Shown in pieces: positions 1 through 6,612 of a stretch of 12,893 bases of DNA (its first letter is position 1; every line of letters starts with the position of its first letter). The notes under the pieces are model-generated. The model was not told where the DNA came from, searched no databases, and worked only from the letters and a program-made list of their open reading frames with translations. The stretch covers positions 1 to 12,893 of the forward strand of contig JAZSMZ010000098.1 in the NCBI GenBank assembly GCA_045536155.1, in the 5' to 3' direction. The position numbers and the translations under genes are program-made. This DNA comes from JAZQNC01 sp045536155. GTDB taxonomy: Bacteria > Bacillota > Clostridia > Oscillospirales > CAG-272.

Positions 1-95
1 ATTTCGTAAAGCAGAACGTCAACGCCCATCCTGGCGGCGGCATAAGCCGCTTCGCATCCCGCAAGGCCCGCTCCGATTACCTTAATTTGTGCCAT
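1..95 (-). CDS. trmFO: TrmFO, N-terminal fragment (folate/FAD-dependent tRNA U54 m5U methyltransferase)
   Basis: Only the first 31 codons lie in the window; the gene runs off its left edge. The peptide starts MAQIKVIGAGLAGCEAAYAA, a Rossmann FAD-binding loop GxGxxG (G8, G10, G13) followed by Glu15, then an acidic end to beta-2 (LLYE). This is the N-terminus typical of TrmFO, which makes 5-methyluridine 54 in tRNA with methylene-tetrahydrofolate and FADH2; MnmG has a related fold but a different start sequence. The ATG (93-95) lies inside the end of topA (14-base overlap), with a GGAG ribosome binding site about 10 nt upstream. The order topA-trmFO is a conserved Firmicutes pairing, which supports TrmFO over MnmG. 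The domain beyond residue 31 cannot be seen. Confidence 0.88.
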   Translation of the reverse strand, partial: MAQIKVIGAGLAGCEAAYAAARMGVDVLLYE

Positions 96-2370
96 CGGAA
101 TCGGTCTCCGTGTTCTTTTCGATCTCGCGCTTGTAGTTGCAGCCTTCGTTGTGGCAAACGATTATGTCCTTGCCCTTTTTGCGGTAAAGCTGGCCGGAGC
201 AGTTGGGGCATTTTTCGTTTACGGGCATATCCCAGGAGGAGAATTTGCAGTTTTTGTAGTTTTCACAGCTGTAGAACACCGATTTCTTTCCGCGGCGGGC
301 ATAAACCTTGCCTCCGCAAACGGGGCAGGGGACGCCGACGTCCTTCTGGATCTGCTTTGTGTTCTTGCAGGTGGGATATTTGCTGCATGCGTAGAAGGAG
401 CCGAAGCGTCCCGAGCGGAGTACCATGTCGGCACCGCACAGCTCGCACTTCATGTCGGTCTTCTTTGCATTTGTGTTATTCGTTTCGGGTTGTTTTTGAT
501 TTTCAAGCGGCTTTGCGTTTTTGCATTCGGGATAGTTGGGGCAGGCGGCAAATTTGCCGTAGCGACCGTTTTTAACTATCATCTTGGCACCGCACTTTTC
601 GCAGATAATGTCTGTCTGCTCGGCGGGAAGCTCAACCTCGCTTACCGATTTGGATGCCTGTTCAAGATCGCGCTCAAAGCCGGTGTAGAAGCGGGAGAGG
701 ATAGATTCGACGCTGGTTTCGCCGTGCTCGATGTTATCGAGATCGTTTTCCATCTGCGCGGTGAATTCGTAGTCGACGATGTCGGGGAAATACTTCGAGA
801 TGAGATCGTTTGTAACATAACCGAGCTGAGTGGGCTTGAGCGATTTGCCCTCGCGCTCGACGTAACCGCGCTGGATAATGGTGGTGATGATCGATGCGAA
901 GGTGGAGGGGCGTCCTATGCCGTTTTCCTCGAGGAACTTGACAAGCGAGCCTTCGTTGTAGCGTGGAGGGGGCTCGGTAAAGTGCTGCGCGGGAGAGATT
1001 TTATTGCAGTCAAGCTTTTCGCCTTCACTCAGAGGGGGAAGAGCTGTCTTTTCGGGCACATCCTCGGCGGTATGGTCAACTCTTTCGTCGGGAGTGTGGT
1101 CGGTATCATCGTAAACAGCGAGATAGCCCGGGAATTTGACGGTGTATCCGGCTGCGCGGAAGATGTTGTTTGCACACTCGAGGTCGGCCGATACAGTTTC
1201 AAGCTCGGCGGATGCCATCTGGCTTGCAGTAAAACGGTTCCAGATGAGCTTGTAGAGCTTGTACTGGTCGGGTGTGAGGTGCTTTTTGATCTTGTCGGGC
1301 TCGATTGCAATATTGGACGGACGAATCGCCTCGTGCGCATCCTGAGCGCCCGATTTTGCCTTATATACGCGGGGGGATGCGGGATTGTATTCGCTGCCGT
1401 AACGATTCTCAATATAGTCGTGCGCGGCCTTTTGTGCTTCTTCGGAGATACGCTGCGAGTCGGTACGCATATAGGTGATAAGACCCTGAATACCGCCGAA
1501 CTCACTTCCGATGTGAATACCTTCGTAAAGCTCCTGAGCCACCTTCATCGTCTTTGCGGAGGGGAAGGCAAGACGGCGCGATGCTTCCTGCTGCATTGTG
1601 GATGTGGTGAAGGGAGGAAGGGGATTTTTAAGGCGGGTAGCCTTTTTGATCGAATCAACGGTGAAGGTCTTGCCTGTGATGGCATTAACGATTGCCATAG
1701 CCTCCTTTTCGTTGTGAAGCTCGATCTTTTTGGACTTGTCGCCGTAGAACTTGGCCTTTAAGGTGCGGCCGTTTTCATCGGCAACGATAACCTCTACCGT
1801 CCAGTATTCAACGGGAACAAAGGCATTTATCTCGTTTTCGCGGTCGATTATGATCTTTACGGCAACAGACTGTACTCGTCCTGCCGAAAGGCCGCTGCGA
1901 ACGGTCTTCCAAAGGAAGGGACTGAGCTTGTATCCTACTATTCTGTCAAGGATACGTCTTGCCTGCTGTGAATTGACGAGATCGATATCGATGGTGCGGG
2001 GCGATTTGATGCCTGCTTTTACCGCCGATTTGGTAAGCTCGTTGAAGGTAACGCGGCGGGTCTTTTCCATGGGAATGCCGAGAACTGTGGCAAGATGCCA
2101 GGATATTGCTTCGCCTTCGCGGTCAGGGTCGGTCGCGAGGAAGATCTTGTCGGCAGCTTTTGCTTCCTTTTTGAGCTCCTTGATAACGTCGCCTTTGCCG
2201 CGGATATTGATGTAGTGGGCTTCAAAGCCGTTTTCTATGTCGACGCCGAGAGTGCTCTTGGGCAGATCTCTTACGTGACCAACCGACGCGAGCACCTTGT
2301 AGCCCGAGCCGAGATAACTTTTTATTGTGCCTGCTTTATGGGGAGACTCCACAATCACGAGATTGGGCAT
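82..2370 (-). CDS. topA: DNA topoisomerase I (type IA) with four C-terminal zinc ribbons
   Basis: Relaxes negatively supercoiled DNA by cutting one strand through a 5'-phosphotyrosine link. The 762-residue protein is complete. A TOPRIM domain spans about residues 1-115, with Glu8 and the acidic DPDREGEAI motif (81-89). The SAGRVQSVAVK segment is at 162-172. The catalytic tyrosine is Tyr300 in GLITYMRTDS. GIGRPSTFASII (484-495) is another family motif. Four Cys4 zinc ribbons follow: C590/C593/C610/C616, C642/C645/C662/C668, C682/C685/C702/C708 and C721/C724/C739/C744. The last lacks the usual spacing but keeps four cysteines. The ATG start has an AAGGAAGG ribosome binding site about 7 nt upstream. 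It lies 47 nt after dprA and overlaps trmFO by 14 bases, so the three are probably co-transcribed. Confidence 0.98.
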   Translation of the reverse strand: MPNLVIVESPHKAGTIKSYLGSGYKVLASVGHVRDLPKSTLGVDIENGFEAHYINIRGKGDVIKELKKEAKAADKIFLATDPDREGEAISWHLATVLGIPMEKTRRVTFNELTKSAVKAGIKSPRTIDIDLVNSQQARRILDRIVGYKLSPFLWKTVRSGLSAGRVQSVAVKIIIDRENEINAFVPVEYWTVEVIVADENGRTLKAKFYGDKSKKIELHNEKEAMAIVNAITGKTFTVDSIKKATRLKNPLPPFTTSTMQQEASRRLAFPSAKTMKVAQELYEGIHIGSEFGGIQGLITYMRTDSQRISEEAQKAAHDYIENRYGSEYNPASPRVYKAKSGAQDAHEAIRPSNIAIEPDKIKKHLTPDQYKLYKLIWNRFTASQMASAELETVSADLECANNIFRAAGYTVKFPGYLAVYDDTDHTPDERVDHTAEDVPEKTALPPLSEGEKLDCNKISPAQHFTEPPPRYNEGSLVKFLEENGIGRPSTFASIITTIIQRGYVEREGKSLKPTQLGYVTNDLISKYFPDIVDYEFTAQMENDLDNIEHGETSVESILSRFYTGFERDLEQASKSVSEVELPAEQTDIICEKCGAKMIVKNGRYGKFAACPNYPECKNAKPLENQKQPETNNTNAKKTDMKCELCGADMVLRSGRFGSFYACSKYPTCKNTKQIQKDVGVPCPVCGGKVYARRGKKSVFYSCENYKNCKFSSWDMPVNEKCPNCSGQLYRKKGKDIIVCHNEGCNYKREIEKNTETDSDGTN

Positions 2371-2417
2371 AGTGTAACCTTCCTTAAAAAATAAAATTAA
2401 AAATTGATTTTCAAAAA

Positions 2418-3707
2418 TTATAAACGACGGATCCTTCCGCCTGCAACTCTCTCACAAAGACCGCTTATTTCGAGCATTGTGATCGATGCCATGATCGAGT
2501 TCATCGGCAGCGACGTTATCGAAGCAATCTCGTCGATGCTGATCTCGCCGTCTTCGGGGATGGCGCTGTAAACGATTCCCTGATTTCCTTCCGGAACGTT
2601 CTTTTGTGTCTTTTCAGCCTTTTCAGCCTTTTCAACCTTTTCAGCCTTTTTGACGGGTTCTTTTACGTCGTCAGCTTCATTTTGCTTGAGAGAATCGGAA
2701 AGACGGATCTTTACCGGCTCGTTTTTCCCTCTTGCTCTTTGAGTCCACATCCCCTTGGCGTGGGTTATCGAAGCATCGCGCTCCGAACCGTTTATCGCCG
2801 GATTTGATCTGACGGGATTTGAAAGATAGTCGAGATTCAAAACAGCACCGTAGGTGCCGCTGTATACCTCGATGACGTCGTCGGCGCAGGTGATCGCCTT
2901 GGCGCCCTGCTTTAAGAGCAGATTGGTGCCGCTCGAATTGCTTTCGCCTATCATACCGGGTACGGCAAAGACGTCGCGACCCTGGAATACCGCATCGCGC
3001 GCCGTTATCATCGCGCCGCTCTTGGTGTCGGCTTCGATGACGACCGTGCCCGACGAAAGGCCGGATATAATGCGGTTTCTCTGAGGGAAGTGATATGCTT
3101 CGGGCGATGACATCGGCTTGTACTCGCTGATAACGCATCCGCGCTCGGCTATCTCGTCCATGAGATAGCGGTTTTCCGACGGATACGCACGGTCAACTCC
3201 GCAGCCGAGCACAGCAACGGTAGTTCCGCCGCTGTCAAGGCAGGCGCGGTGTGCTACGCTGTCCACTCCCGCGGCAAGACCGCTTACGATTATCGCACCC
3301 GTGCGCGACAGATCGTAGGATATTGTGTACGCGCTTCTCTCGCCGTAGTCTGTTATCCTTCTCGTGCCGACCATGGCAATGCAAAGTCGGCGTCGAAAAT
3401 CTGGAATTATGCCCTTTGCGTAAAGCAAAATGGGTCTGTCCTTTATTTTCATCAAGGACTGCGGATAATATTCGCTGTCAAGCGGGATTATCGTAATGTT
3501 TCTGTTGTGACAGAAATCGGCGATGTCCTTCGCCTCTTCAAGCGAGAAAAAGTCGGGTGACTTTATCGGAGGCACGTCTTTTTCACCGCTCCGCGCGGCA
3601 TAGTATACGCTTTTCGGGTCGCCGTAATTTTGCAAAAGCTTTTCGGCAGTTGAATATTTCTCGCCGTATCGGAGCGAAAACCATATCCAATAGAGAATAT
3701 CGGTCAT
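2418..3707 (-). CDS. dprA: DprA/Smf, DNA-processing protein with winged-helix tail
   Basis: DprA binds incoming single-stranded DNA and loads RecA during natural transformation; it is also kept in many bacteria not known to be competent. The 429-residue protein has an N-terminal helical region (1-70), then the Rossmann-like DprA core (about 75-285) with VGTRRITDYG (113-122), SGLAAGVDSVAH (142-153), FPQRNRIISGLS (207-218) and PGMIGESNSSGTNLLLKQGA (250-269). After a long charged linker (about 300-370) comes a DprA winged-helix domain (376-429). The linker makes it longer than the usual 300-370 residues and includes a KAEKVEKAEKAEK run. The ATG has a strong AAAGGAGG site 10 nt upstream. It sits between the methyltransferase gene and topA, with a 39-nt gap on one side and 47 nt on the other. 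Confidence 0.97.
   Translation of the reverse strand: MTDILYWIWFSLRYGEKYSTAEKLLQNYGDPKSVYYAARSGEKDVPPIKSPDFFSLEEAKDIADFCHNRNITIIPLDSEYYPQSLMKIKDRPILLYAKGIIPDFRRRLCIAMVGTRRITDYGERSAYTISYDLSRTGAIIVSGLAAGVDSVAHRACLDSGGTTVAVLGCGVDRAYPSENRYLMDEIAERGCVISEYKPMSSPEAYHFPQRNRIISGLSSGTVVIEADTKSGAMITARDAVFQGRDVFAVPGMIGESNSSGTNLLLKQGAKAITCADDVIEVYSGTYGAVLNLDYLSNPVRSNPAINGSERDASITHAKGMWTQRARGKNEPVKIRLSDSLKQNEADDVKEPVKKAEKVEKAEKAEKTQKNVPEGNQGIVYSAIPEDGEISIDEIASITSLPMNSIMASITMLEISGLCERVAGGRIRRL
2611..2646 (-). repeat. Four tandem 9-bp repeats inside dprA
   Basis: On the + strand the unit TTTTCAGCC occurs four times in a row (2611, 2620, 2629 and 2638), the third copy with one change (TTTTCAACC). The unit is a multiple of three, so copy changes would keep the reading frame. 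It encodes the Lys-Ala/Val-Glu run in the linker between the DprA core and its winged-helix domain. Confidence 0.9.
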
Positions 3708-3746
3708 AAAAGATAAGTCCTCCTTTTCGCAGAGTTGACTGATATA

Positions 3747-4559
3747 TCAGACGCGTCCCTTTTTCCACTTTTCCCAAAGGAGAACCGTTGCCGCATGGGC
3801 GGCGTTGAGCGATTCGGAATTGGGCATCATGGGGATAAATACGCTTCTGTCGCAAAGCTCGATTATATCGCTTGGCAGTCCATGTCCCTCGTTGCCTACC
3901 ATGAAGACGTCGGACGTTTTGACGTCGAGTCGGTCAAGCTCGACCGATGTGCGGTCAAGTGCGGCGGCAAAGACTCGTCTGCCTGATGCGCGAAGGGCAT
4001 CGACTGTTCCTTTGATATCGGAGCAAACGCTGATGCGAGTGCGAAGTATCGCCCCCATCGAAGCGCGCAGAGTTTTACGATTGTATATATCGGCACAGCA
4101 ATCGTCTACTATGATCTCTTCGATTCCGAATGCCGAGGCGGTACGAATGATCGTGCCGAGATTTCCCGGATCCTGGATCGAAATTGCCATAAATAAAGAG
4201 TGCTGATTTTTGTCGTTATTATATATTGTAGTCTTTTTATGCAGATTGTCAAGATAGTCGAGCACACAAATTATCCCATCGGGCGAATTTTCGCGAGAAA
4301 TTTTATCAAAAACACTGTCCGCGAAGATGATGGGGGAGTATTTTTCGACCTCGCTTTTGTGATTGACGTAATATCGCTCGGTGCAGACTACGTGCTTGAA
4401 AGTAAGACCTGAGGCGACTGCCTCCAAAAAAAGCTTTCTTCCGTCCAGCAGGAAAAGCCCCTCTGAATCACGATTTTTCTTATCGTTCAGAGCGGCCAAA
4501 GACAAAGCCAGACGGTTTTGACGAGATGTGATTATTTCCAAAATCGATCTCTTTTGCAC
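3747..4559 (-). CDS. TrmH/SpoU-family RNA 2'-O-methyltransferase
   Basis: A SPOUT-fold, SAM-dependent enzyme expected to methylate a ribose 2'-OH in rRNA or tRNA; the exact target nucleotide cannot be read from sequence. The N-terminal substrate-binding region (about 1-105) contains LFLLDGRKLFLEAV, as in RlmB-like proteins. The SPOUT domain (about 120-270) has motif 1 IQDPGNLGTIIRTASAFG (N133, R139), motif 2 FMVGNEGHGL (E224) and motif 3 IPMMPNSESLNAAHAATVLLWE (N247, S250, N252). The listed start is GTG at 4557-4559, with an in-frame TAA four codons earlier, so the ORF cannot extend further upstream. No good ribosome binding site precedes the GTG: an AAAGGAA lies too far away. A TTG at codon 7 (4539-4541), behind AAGAGAT, is an alternative start. 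It lies between the rplT terminator and dprA, and is probably first in the dprA-topA-trmFO operon. Confidence 0.93.
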   Translation of the reverse strand: MQKRSILEIITSRQNRLALSLAALNDKKNRDSEGLFLLDGRKLFLEAVASGLTFKHVVCTERYYVNHKSEVEKYSPIIFADSVFDKISRENSPDGIICVLDYLDNLHKKTTIYNNDKNQHSLFMAISIQDPGNLGTIIRTASAFGIEEIIVDDCCADIYNRKTLRASMGAILRTRISVCSDIKGTVDALRASGRRVFAAALDRTSVELDRLDVKTSDVFMVGNEGHGLPSDIIELCDRSVFIPMMPNSESLNAAHAATVLLWEKWKKGRV

Positions 4560-4640
4560 ACCGTTTTAAATGGCGGCGGCAATTCCTTTCTCAAATTCAA
4601 AACGGTTGATTTGCGTGTCGGAATATGTAAAAAATGAATA

Positions 4641-4686
4641 TAATAAAAAACTGCAAGGTCGCTCCCTTTATCGGGACGACCCTGCA
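4641..4686 (-). terminator. Intrinsic terminator of the infC-rpmI-rplT operon
   Basis: A hairpin at 4652-4686 has 10-base arms (TGCAAGGTCG against CGACCCTGCA on the + strand, one G-U pair), with an inner TCCC/GGGA stem. On the minus strand it is followed by TTTTTTATTA. It lies 14 bases beyond the rplT stop and separates this operon from the methyltransferase gene. A + strand T-run on the other side could also allow weak termination in that direction. Confidence 0.9.
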
Positions 4687-4700
4687 TTTTTCTTTTTAAA

Positions 4701-5054
4701 TTAAAGGGCTGCCTTTGCCTTTTCGCAGAGAGCTGCGAAAGCTTCCTTGTCGGAAACAGCGATTTCAGCGAGCATCTTGCGGTTGAGGTCGATGCCTGCC
4801 TTCTTGAGGCCGTGAATCATAGTGGAATAATTCATGCCGTTTACCTTTGCCTGAGCAGAAATACGGGTGATCCAGAGAGAACGGAAGTCTCTCTTCTTCA
4901 TCTTTCTGCCTGCAAATGCATAGTTGCCGCTCTTCATGACGGCCTGTTTAGCCATCTTAAAGTGCTTGCTCTTTGCACCCCAATAGCCCTTAGCGGCTTT
5001 CAGGATTTTATTGCGTCTTTTACGGGTCATCATGGCCCCTTTTACTCTTGCCAT
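4701..5054 (-). CDS. rplT: 50S ribosomal protein L20
   Basis: L20 binds 23S rRNA early and is essential for the first steps of 50S assembly. In many bacteria it also represses its own operon by binding mRNA. The 117-residue length is exactly family-like. The N-terminal tail MARVKGAMMTRKRRNKILK is highly basic, and the globular part has KGYWGAKSKHFKMAKQAVMKSGNYAFAGR, then RDFRSLWITRISAQAKVNGMNYSTMIHGLKKAGIDLNRKMLAEIA, the family signature. The ATG has an AGGAGG site about 8 nt upstream. It lies 31 nt after rpmI, and a strong terminator follows. Nothing is odd in the protein. Confidence 0.99.
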   Translation of the reverse strand: MARVKGAMMTRKRRNKILKAAKGYWGAKSKHFKMAKQAVMKSGNYAFAGRKMKKRDFRSLWITRISAQAKVNGMNYSTMIHGLKKAGIDLNRKMLAEIAVSDKEAFAALCEKAKAAL

Positions 5055-5085
5055 TTTTCTTTCCTCCTGATAATTTCAGACCGCG

Positions 5086-5283
5086 TCAGTTCTTGGGAAG
5101 CAGACGTCTGATAGTGGGTGCCATAGCTTCGCTGACGTAAGCAGCTTTTCTGAGATTTCTCTTGCGCTTGGGAGTCTTCAGACCGAGCTTATGGCGATGC
5201 TGAGAATGGTTCATTTTAACGGCGCCGTTCTTGGTAAGCGAGAAACGCTTGGCGGTCGCTTTATGTGTTTTGATCTTAGGCAT
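5086..5283 (-). CDS. rpmI: 50S ribosomal protein L35
   Basis: A small basic protein of the 50S subunit, 65 residues as usual, starting MPKIKTHKATAKRFSLTKNG and ending RRLLPKN, with the Lys/Arg-rich KLGLKTPKRKRNLRKA segment in the middle. It lies between infC and rplT, the standard order. Its ribosome binding site is weak: only CGGAC stands about 6 nt before the ATG. The 188-nt spacer before it is folded, and a TTGTC/GACAA pair could mask this weak site. That fits translational control of rpmI-rplT, as known for L20 in other bacteria, but here it is inference. Confidence 0.98.
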   Translation of the reverse strand: MPKIKTHKATAKRFSLTKNGAVKMNHSQHRHKLGLKTPKRKRNLRKAAYVSEAMAPTIRRLLPKN

Positions 5284-5471
5284 TTTCTTGTCCGTTTCTC
5301 GGCGACAATGTTTTTTGTTATAGCGGAGGGCAAGGTCGCCGTCCGACCGACCGCTTTAATATCATGCCGACTTATTTGCAAGTGTAAGGAATACGGCGCA
5401 AGACGTTATATTCTTACACACTACGTCCTGCCGGCAGGAATACCTGATTGAATTTAATGGGAGCGAATAAA
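5284..5471 (-). promoter_or_regulatory. Structured infC-rpmI intercistronic region, possible L20 control site
   Basis: This 188-base spacer has no gene. It holds three structured elements: a perfect 14-base palindrome TCCTGCCGGCAGGA (5426-5439); a hairpin with GTGTAAG/CTTACAC arms extended by GAATA/TATTC (5382-5419); and a nested hairpin with outer AGCGG/CCGCT and inner GGTCG/CGACC arms (5322-5355). None has a U-run after it on the minus strand, so they do not look like terminators. L20 is known to bind mRNA folds that mimic its rRNA site in this operon; this is a candidate for such a site. Confidence 0.5.
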
Positions 5472-6095
5472 TTATTCTGCTTCGCTCTCGTTTGCTTCGG
5501 GAGCAATTTCTGCCTTTTCGGCTTTTTCTGCCTTTGCCTTCTTGGTGGCGGCAGTCTGCTTTATGGGCCCGAGGAACATTGTCATCGAGCGGCCTTCCAT
5601 AACGGGTGCCTTATCCTGCTGGCCGAATTCGGCGCAAGCTTCGGTAAAGCGGGCTAAAAGATCGCGGCCGATGTCCTGATGTGCCATCTGACGGCCTCTG
5701 AAGCGTACCACAACGCGAACCTTGTCGCCATTCTTGAGGAATCTCTTGGCGTGGTTTGCCTTTGTGTTGAAATCGTTTGTGTCGATGTGGCAGCTGAGCT
5801 GGATTTCCTTTATGTCAGCAACCTGCTGTTTCTTTTTGGCTTCTTTTTCACGTTTGTCGCGCTCGAATTTGAAACGTCCGTAGTCGATGATCTTGCATAC
5901 GGGCGGATCGGACTGTGCAGACATCATAACAAGGTCTAAGTTTCTGTCGTCTGCGGCCTTCTGAGCGTTTGCATAGGTAAGCAGACCGAGCTGCTCGCCT
6001 TCGGGTCCGATAACTCTCATAACTTTGGAGAGAGGGAAGCCCAAGGAACGAATATCGTCGTTAATGTAATGTTCCTTGCCGTTATTGTTTTTGAT
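5472..6095 (-). CDS. infC: Translation initiation factor IF-3, ATC start
   Basis: IF-3 binds the 30S subunit, prevents 50S joining and checks the start codon and initiator tRNA. I place the start at ATC (6093-6095), giving 207 residues: M-KNNNGKEHYINDDIRSLG. The reason is a GGGGGTGA ribosome binding site 7 nt upstream, an in-frame TGA three codons before, and no ATG before residue 26. The N-domain (about 11-80) shows INDDIR (11-16), RVIGPEGEQLG (27-37) and DPPVCKIIDYGRFKFE (63-78). A basic linker and the C-domain (about 95-180) follow. A low-complexity KAEKAEKAEIAPEANESEAE tail (188-207) is an extension. ATT at 6063-6065 (Ile11), behind AAGGAA, is a second possible start. Rare AUU/AUC/AUA starts are the hallmark of infC and allow IF-3 to limit its own synthesis. 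Confidence 0.93.
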   Translation of the reverse strand: MKNNNGKEHYINDDIRSLGFPLSKVMRVIGPEGEQLGLLTYANAQKAADDRNLDLVMMSAQSDPPVCKIIDYGRFKFERDKREKEAKKKQQVADIKEIQLSCHIDTNDFNTKANHAKRFLKNGDKVRVVVRFRGRQMAHQDIGRDLLARFTEACAEFGQQDKAPVMEGRSMTMFLGPIKQTAATKKAKAEKAEKAEIAPEANESEAE

Positions 6096-6252
6096 TGGTA
6101 GTCACCCCCGCAAAAAGCGATAAAAAATAAAAAATGCGAAGAAAGCATTTCTCCGCACACAATATTCGACCCACAACGTGTCCAAATACGATTATTAACC
6201 CGTGCTAAGACAAGCATCAAGGTGAGAGCGGAGAGCTCTGCTTCATTTTTAC
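6096..6252 (-). promoter_or_regulatory. infC operon leader with likely transcription attenuation
   Basis: The region from the predicted start of transcription (about 6252) to infC is about 157 nt without a convincing gene. It ends in an intrinsic terminator (6121-6157) placed before infC, so full-length mRNA needs readthrough. The minus-strand segment TCTCCGC near the 5' end (6228-6234) is a perfect complement of GCGGAGA in the 5' arm of the terminator (6150-6156); pairing of the two would break the terminator. Firmicutes infC operons are known to carry L20-responsive leaders (Rfam family L20_leader). Whether this one belongs to that family I cannot test here. Confidence 0.72.
6121..6157 (-). 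terminator. Attenuator hairpin upstream of infC
   Basis: On the minus strand the arms TGCGGAGAAA and TTTCTTCGCA form a 10-bp stem with one G-U pair and a three-base loop (6135-6157). They are followed by TTTTTTATTTTTT. The shape is that of a strong Rho-independent terminator, yet it lies between the promoter and the infC ribosome binding site, about 26 nt before the start codon. Confidence 0.87.
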
Positions 6253-6258
6253 TTTGTA

Positions 6259-6287
6259 ATTATAATACAAAAGGGGCGAAAAGTCAA
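6259..6287 (-). promoter_or_regulatory. Sigma-A promoter of infC-rpmI-rplT
   Basis: The minus strand has TTGACT (6282-6287), a 17-base spacer, and TATAAT (6259-6264). Transcription should begin near 6252. It lies downstream of the khpA terminator, so the operon has an independent start. Confidence 0.93.
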
Positions 6288-6332
6288 TATCCGATGATGA
6301 TATGCAAGGCCAAAAAGAGTAAATTTTTTGTG

Positions 6333-6364
6333 AACAAAGCAGCTGCCGATCGCTCGACAGCTGC
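6333..6364 (-). terminator. Terminator-like hairpin after khpA
   Basis: The arms GCAGCTGTCGA and TCGGCAGCTGC (minus strand) form an 11-bp stem with one G-U pair and a GCGA loop, a GNRA tetraloop (6339-6364). It starts 11 nt beyond the khpA stop. The following tract, TTTGTTCAC, is only partly U-rich, so termination may be incomplete. Confidence 0.65.
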
Positions 6365-6375
6365 CATGAACATAA

Positions 6376-6612
6376 TTATCTGATCTCAACGGTTGCTTTT
6401 TTGCCCGATCTGTTGGCGGCGGCCTTAACGACCATACGTATAGCGCGTGCAATTCTGCCGTGGCGTCCGATAACCTTGCCCATATCGTCGGGAGCAACAT
6501 TCAAGGTAAGATTGACGTTTTCGCCGTCATCGTCGATCTCGACCGCAACCTTGTCGGGCTCGTCAACGATGGATTTTGCGATGTCAAGCAATACTTTGCT
6601 TAAATCTGCCAT
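6376..6612 (-). CDS. khpA: KhpA, KH-domain RNA-binding protein
   Basis: A small RNA-binding protein (YlqC family) that in Firmicutes pairs with KhpB/Jag and affects cell division and mRNA fate. I set the start at ATG 6610-6612, giving 78 residues (MADLSKVLLDIAKSIVDEPD...), the usual family length; the frame stays open upstream but that part runs through inverted repeats. The type II KH domain has KVIGRHGRIARAIR, with the GxxG loop G49-R50-H51-G52. No ribosome binding site lies at normal distance. AAAGGA stands about 33 nt before the ATG, with a perfect 9-bp hairpin between them that could bring it closer. It follows rpsP, as in most Firmicutes, but the usual next genes rimM-trmD-rplS are not here. 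Confidence 0.95.
   Translation of the reverse strand: MADLSKVLLDIAKSIVDEPDKVAVEIDDDGENVNLTLNVAPDDMGKVIGRHGRIARAIRMVVKAAANRSGKKATVEIR

Noticed and set aside
151..1761. Long open frame of 536 codons on the + strand opposite topA
   Set aside because: It is the antisense shadow of a clear topA gene. It has no recognisable domain and no matching promoter or ribosome binding site; long antisense frames are common opposite genes with this codon bias.
6216..6245. Small upstream ORF in the infC leader (MKQSSPLSP)
   Set aside because: There is no ribosome binding site before its ATG, and the codons show no amino-acid bias that would suggest a leader peptide.
6096..6252. T-box riboswitch in the infC leader
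   Set aside because: No T-box consensus (GGGTGGNACCGCG-like) is visible before the terminator, and IF-3 operons are not usual T-box targets.
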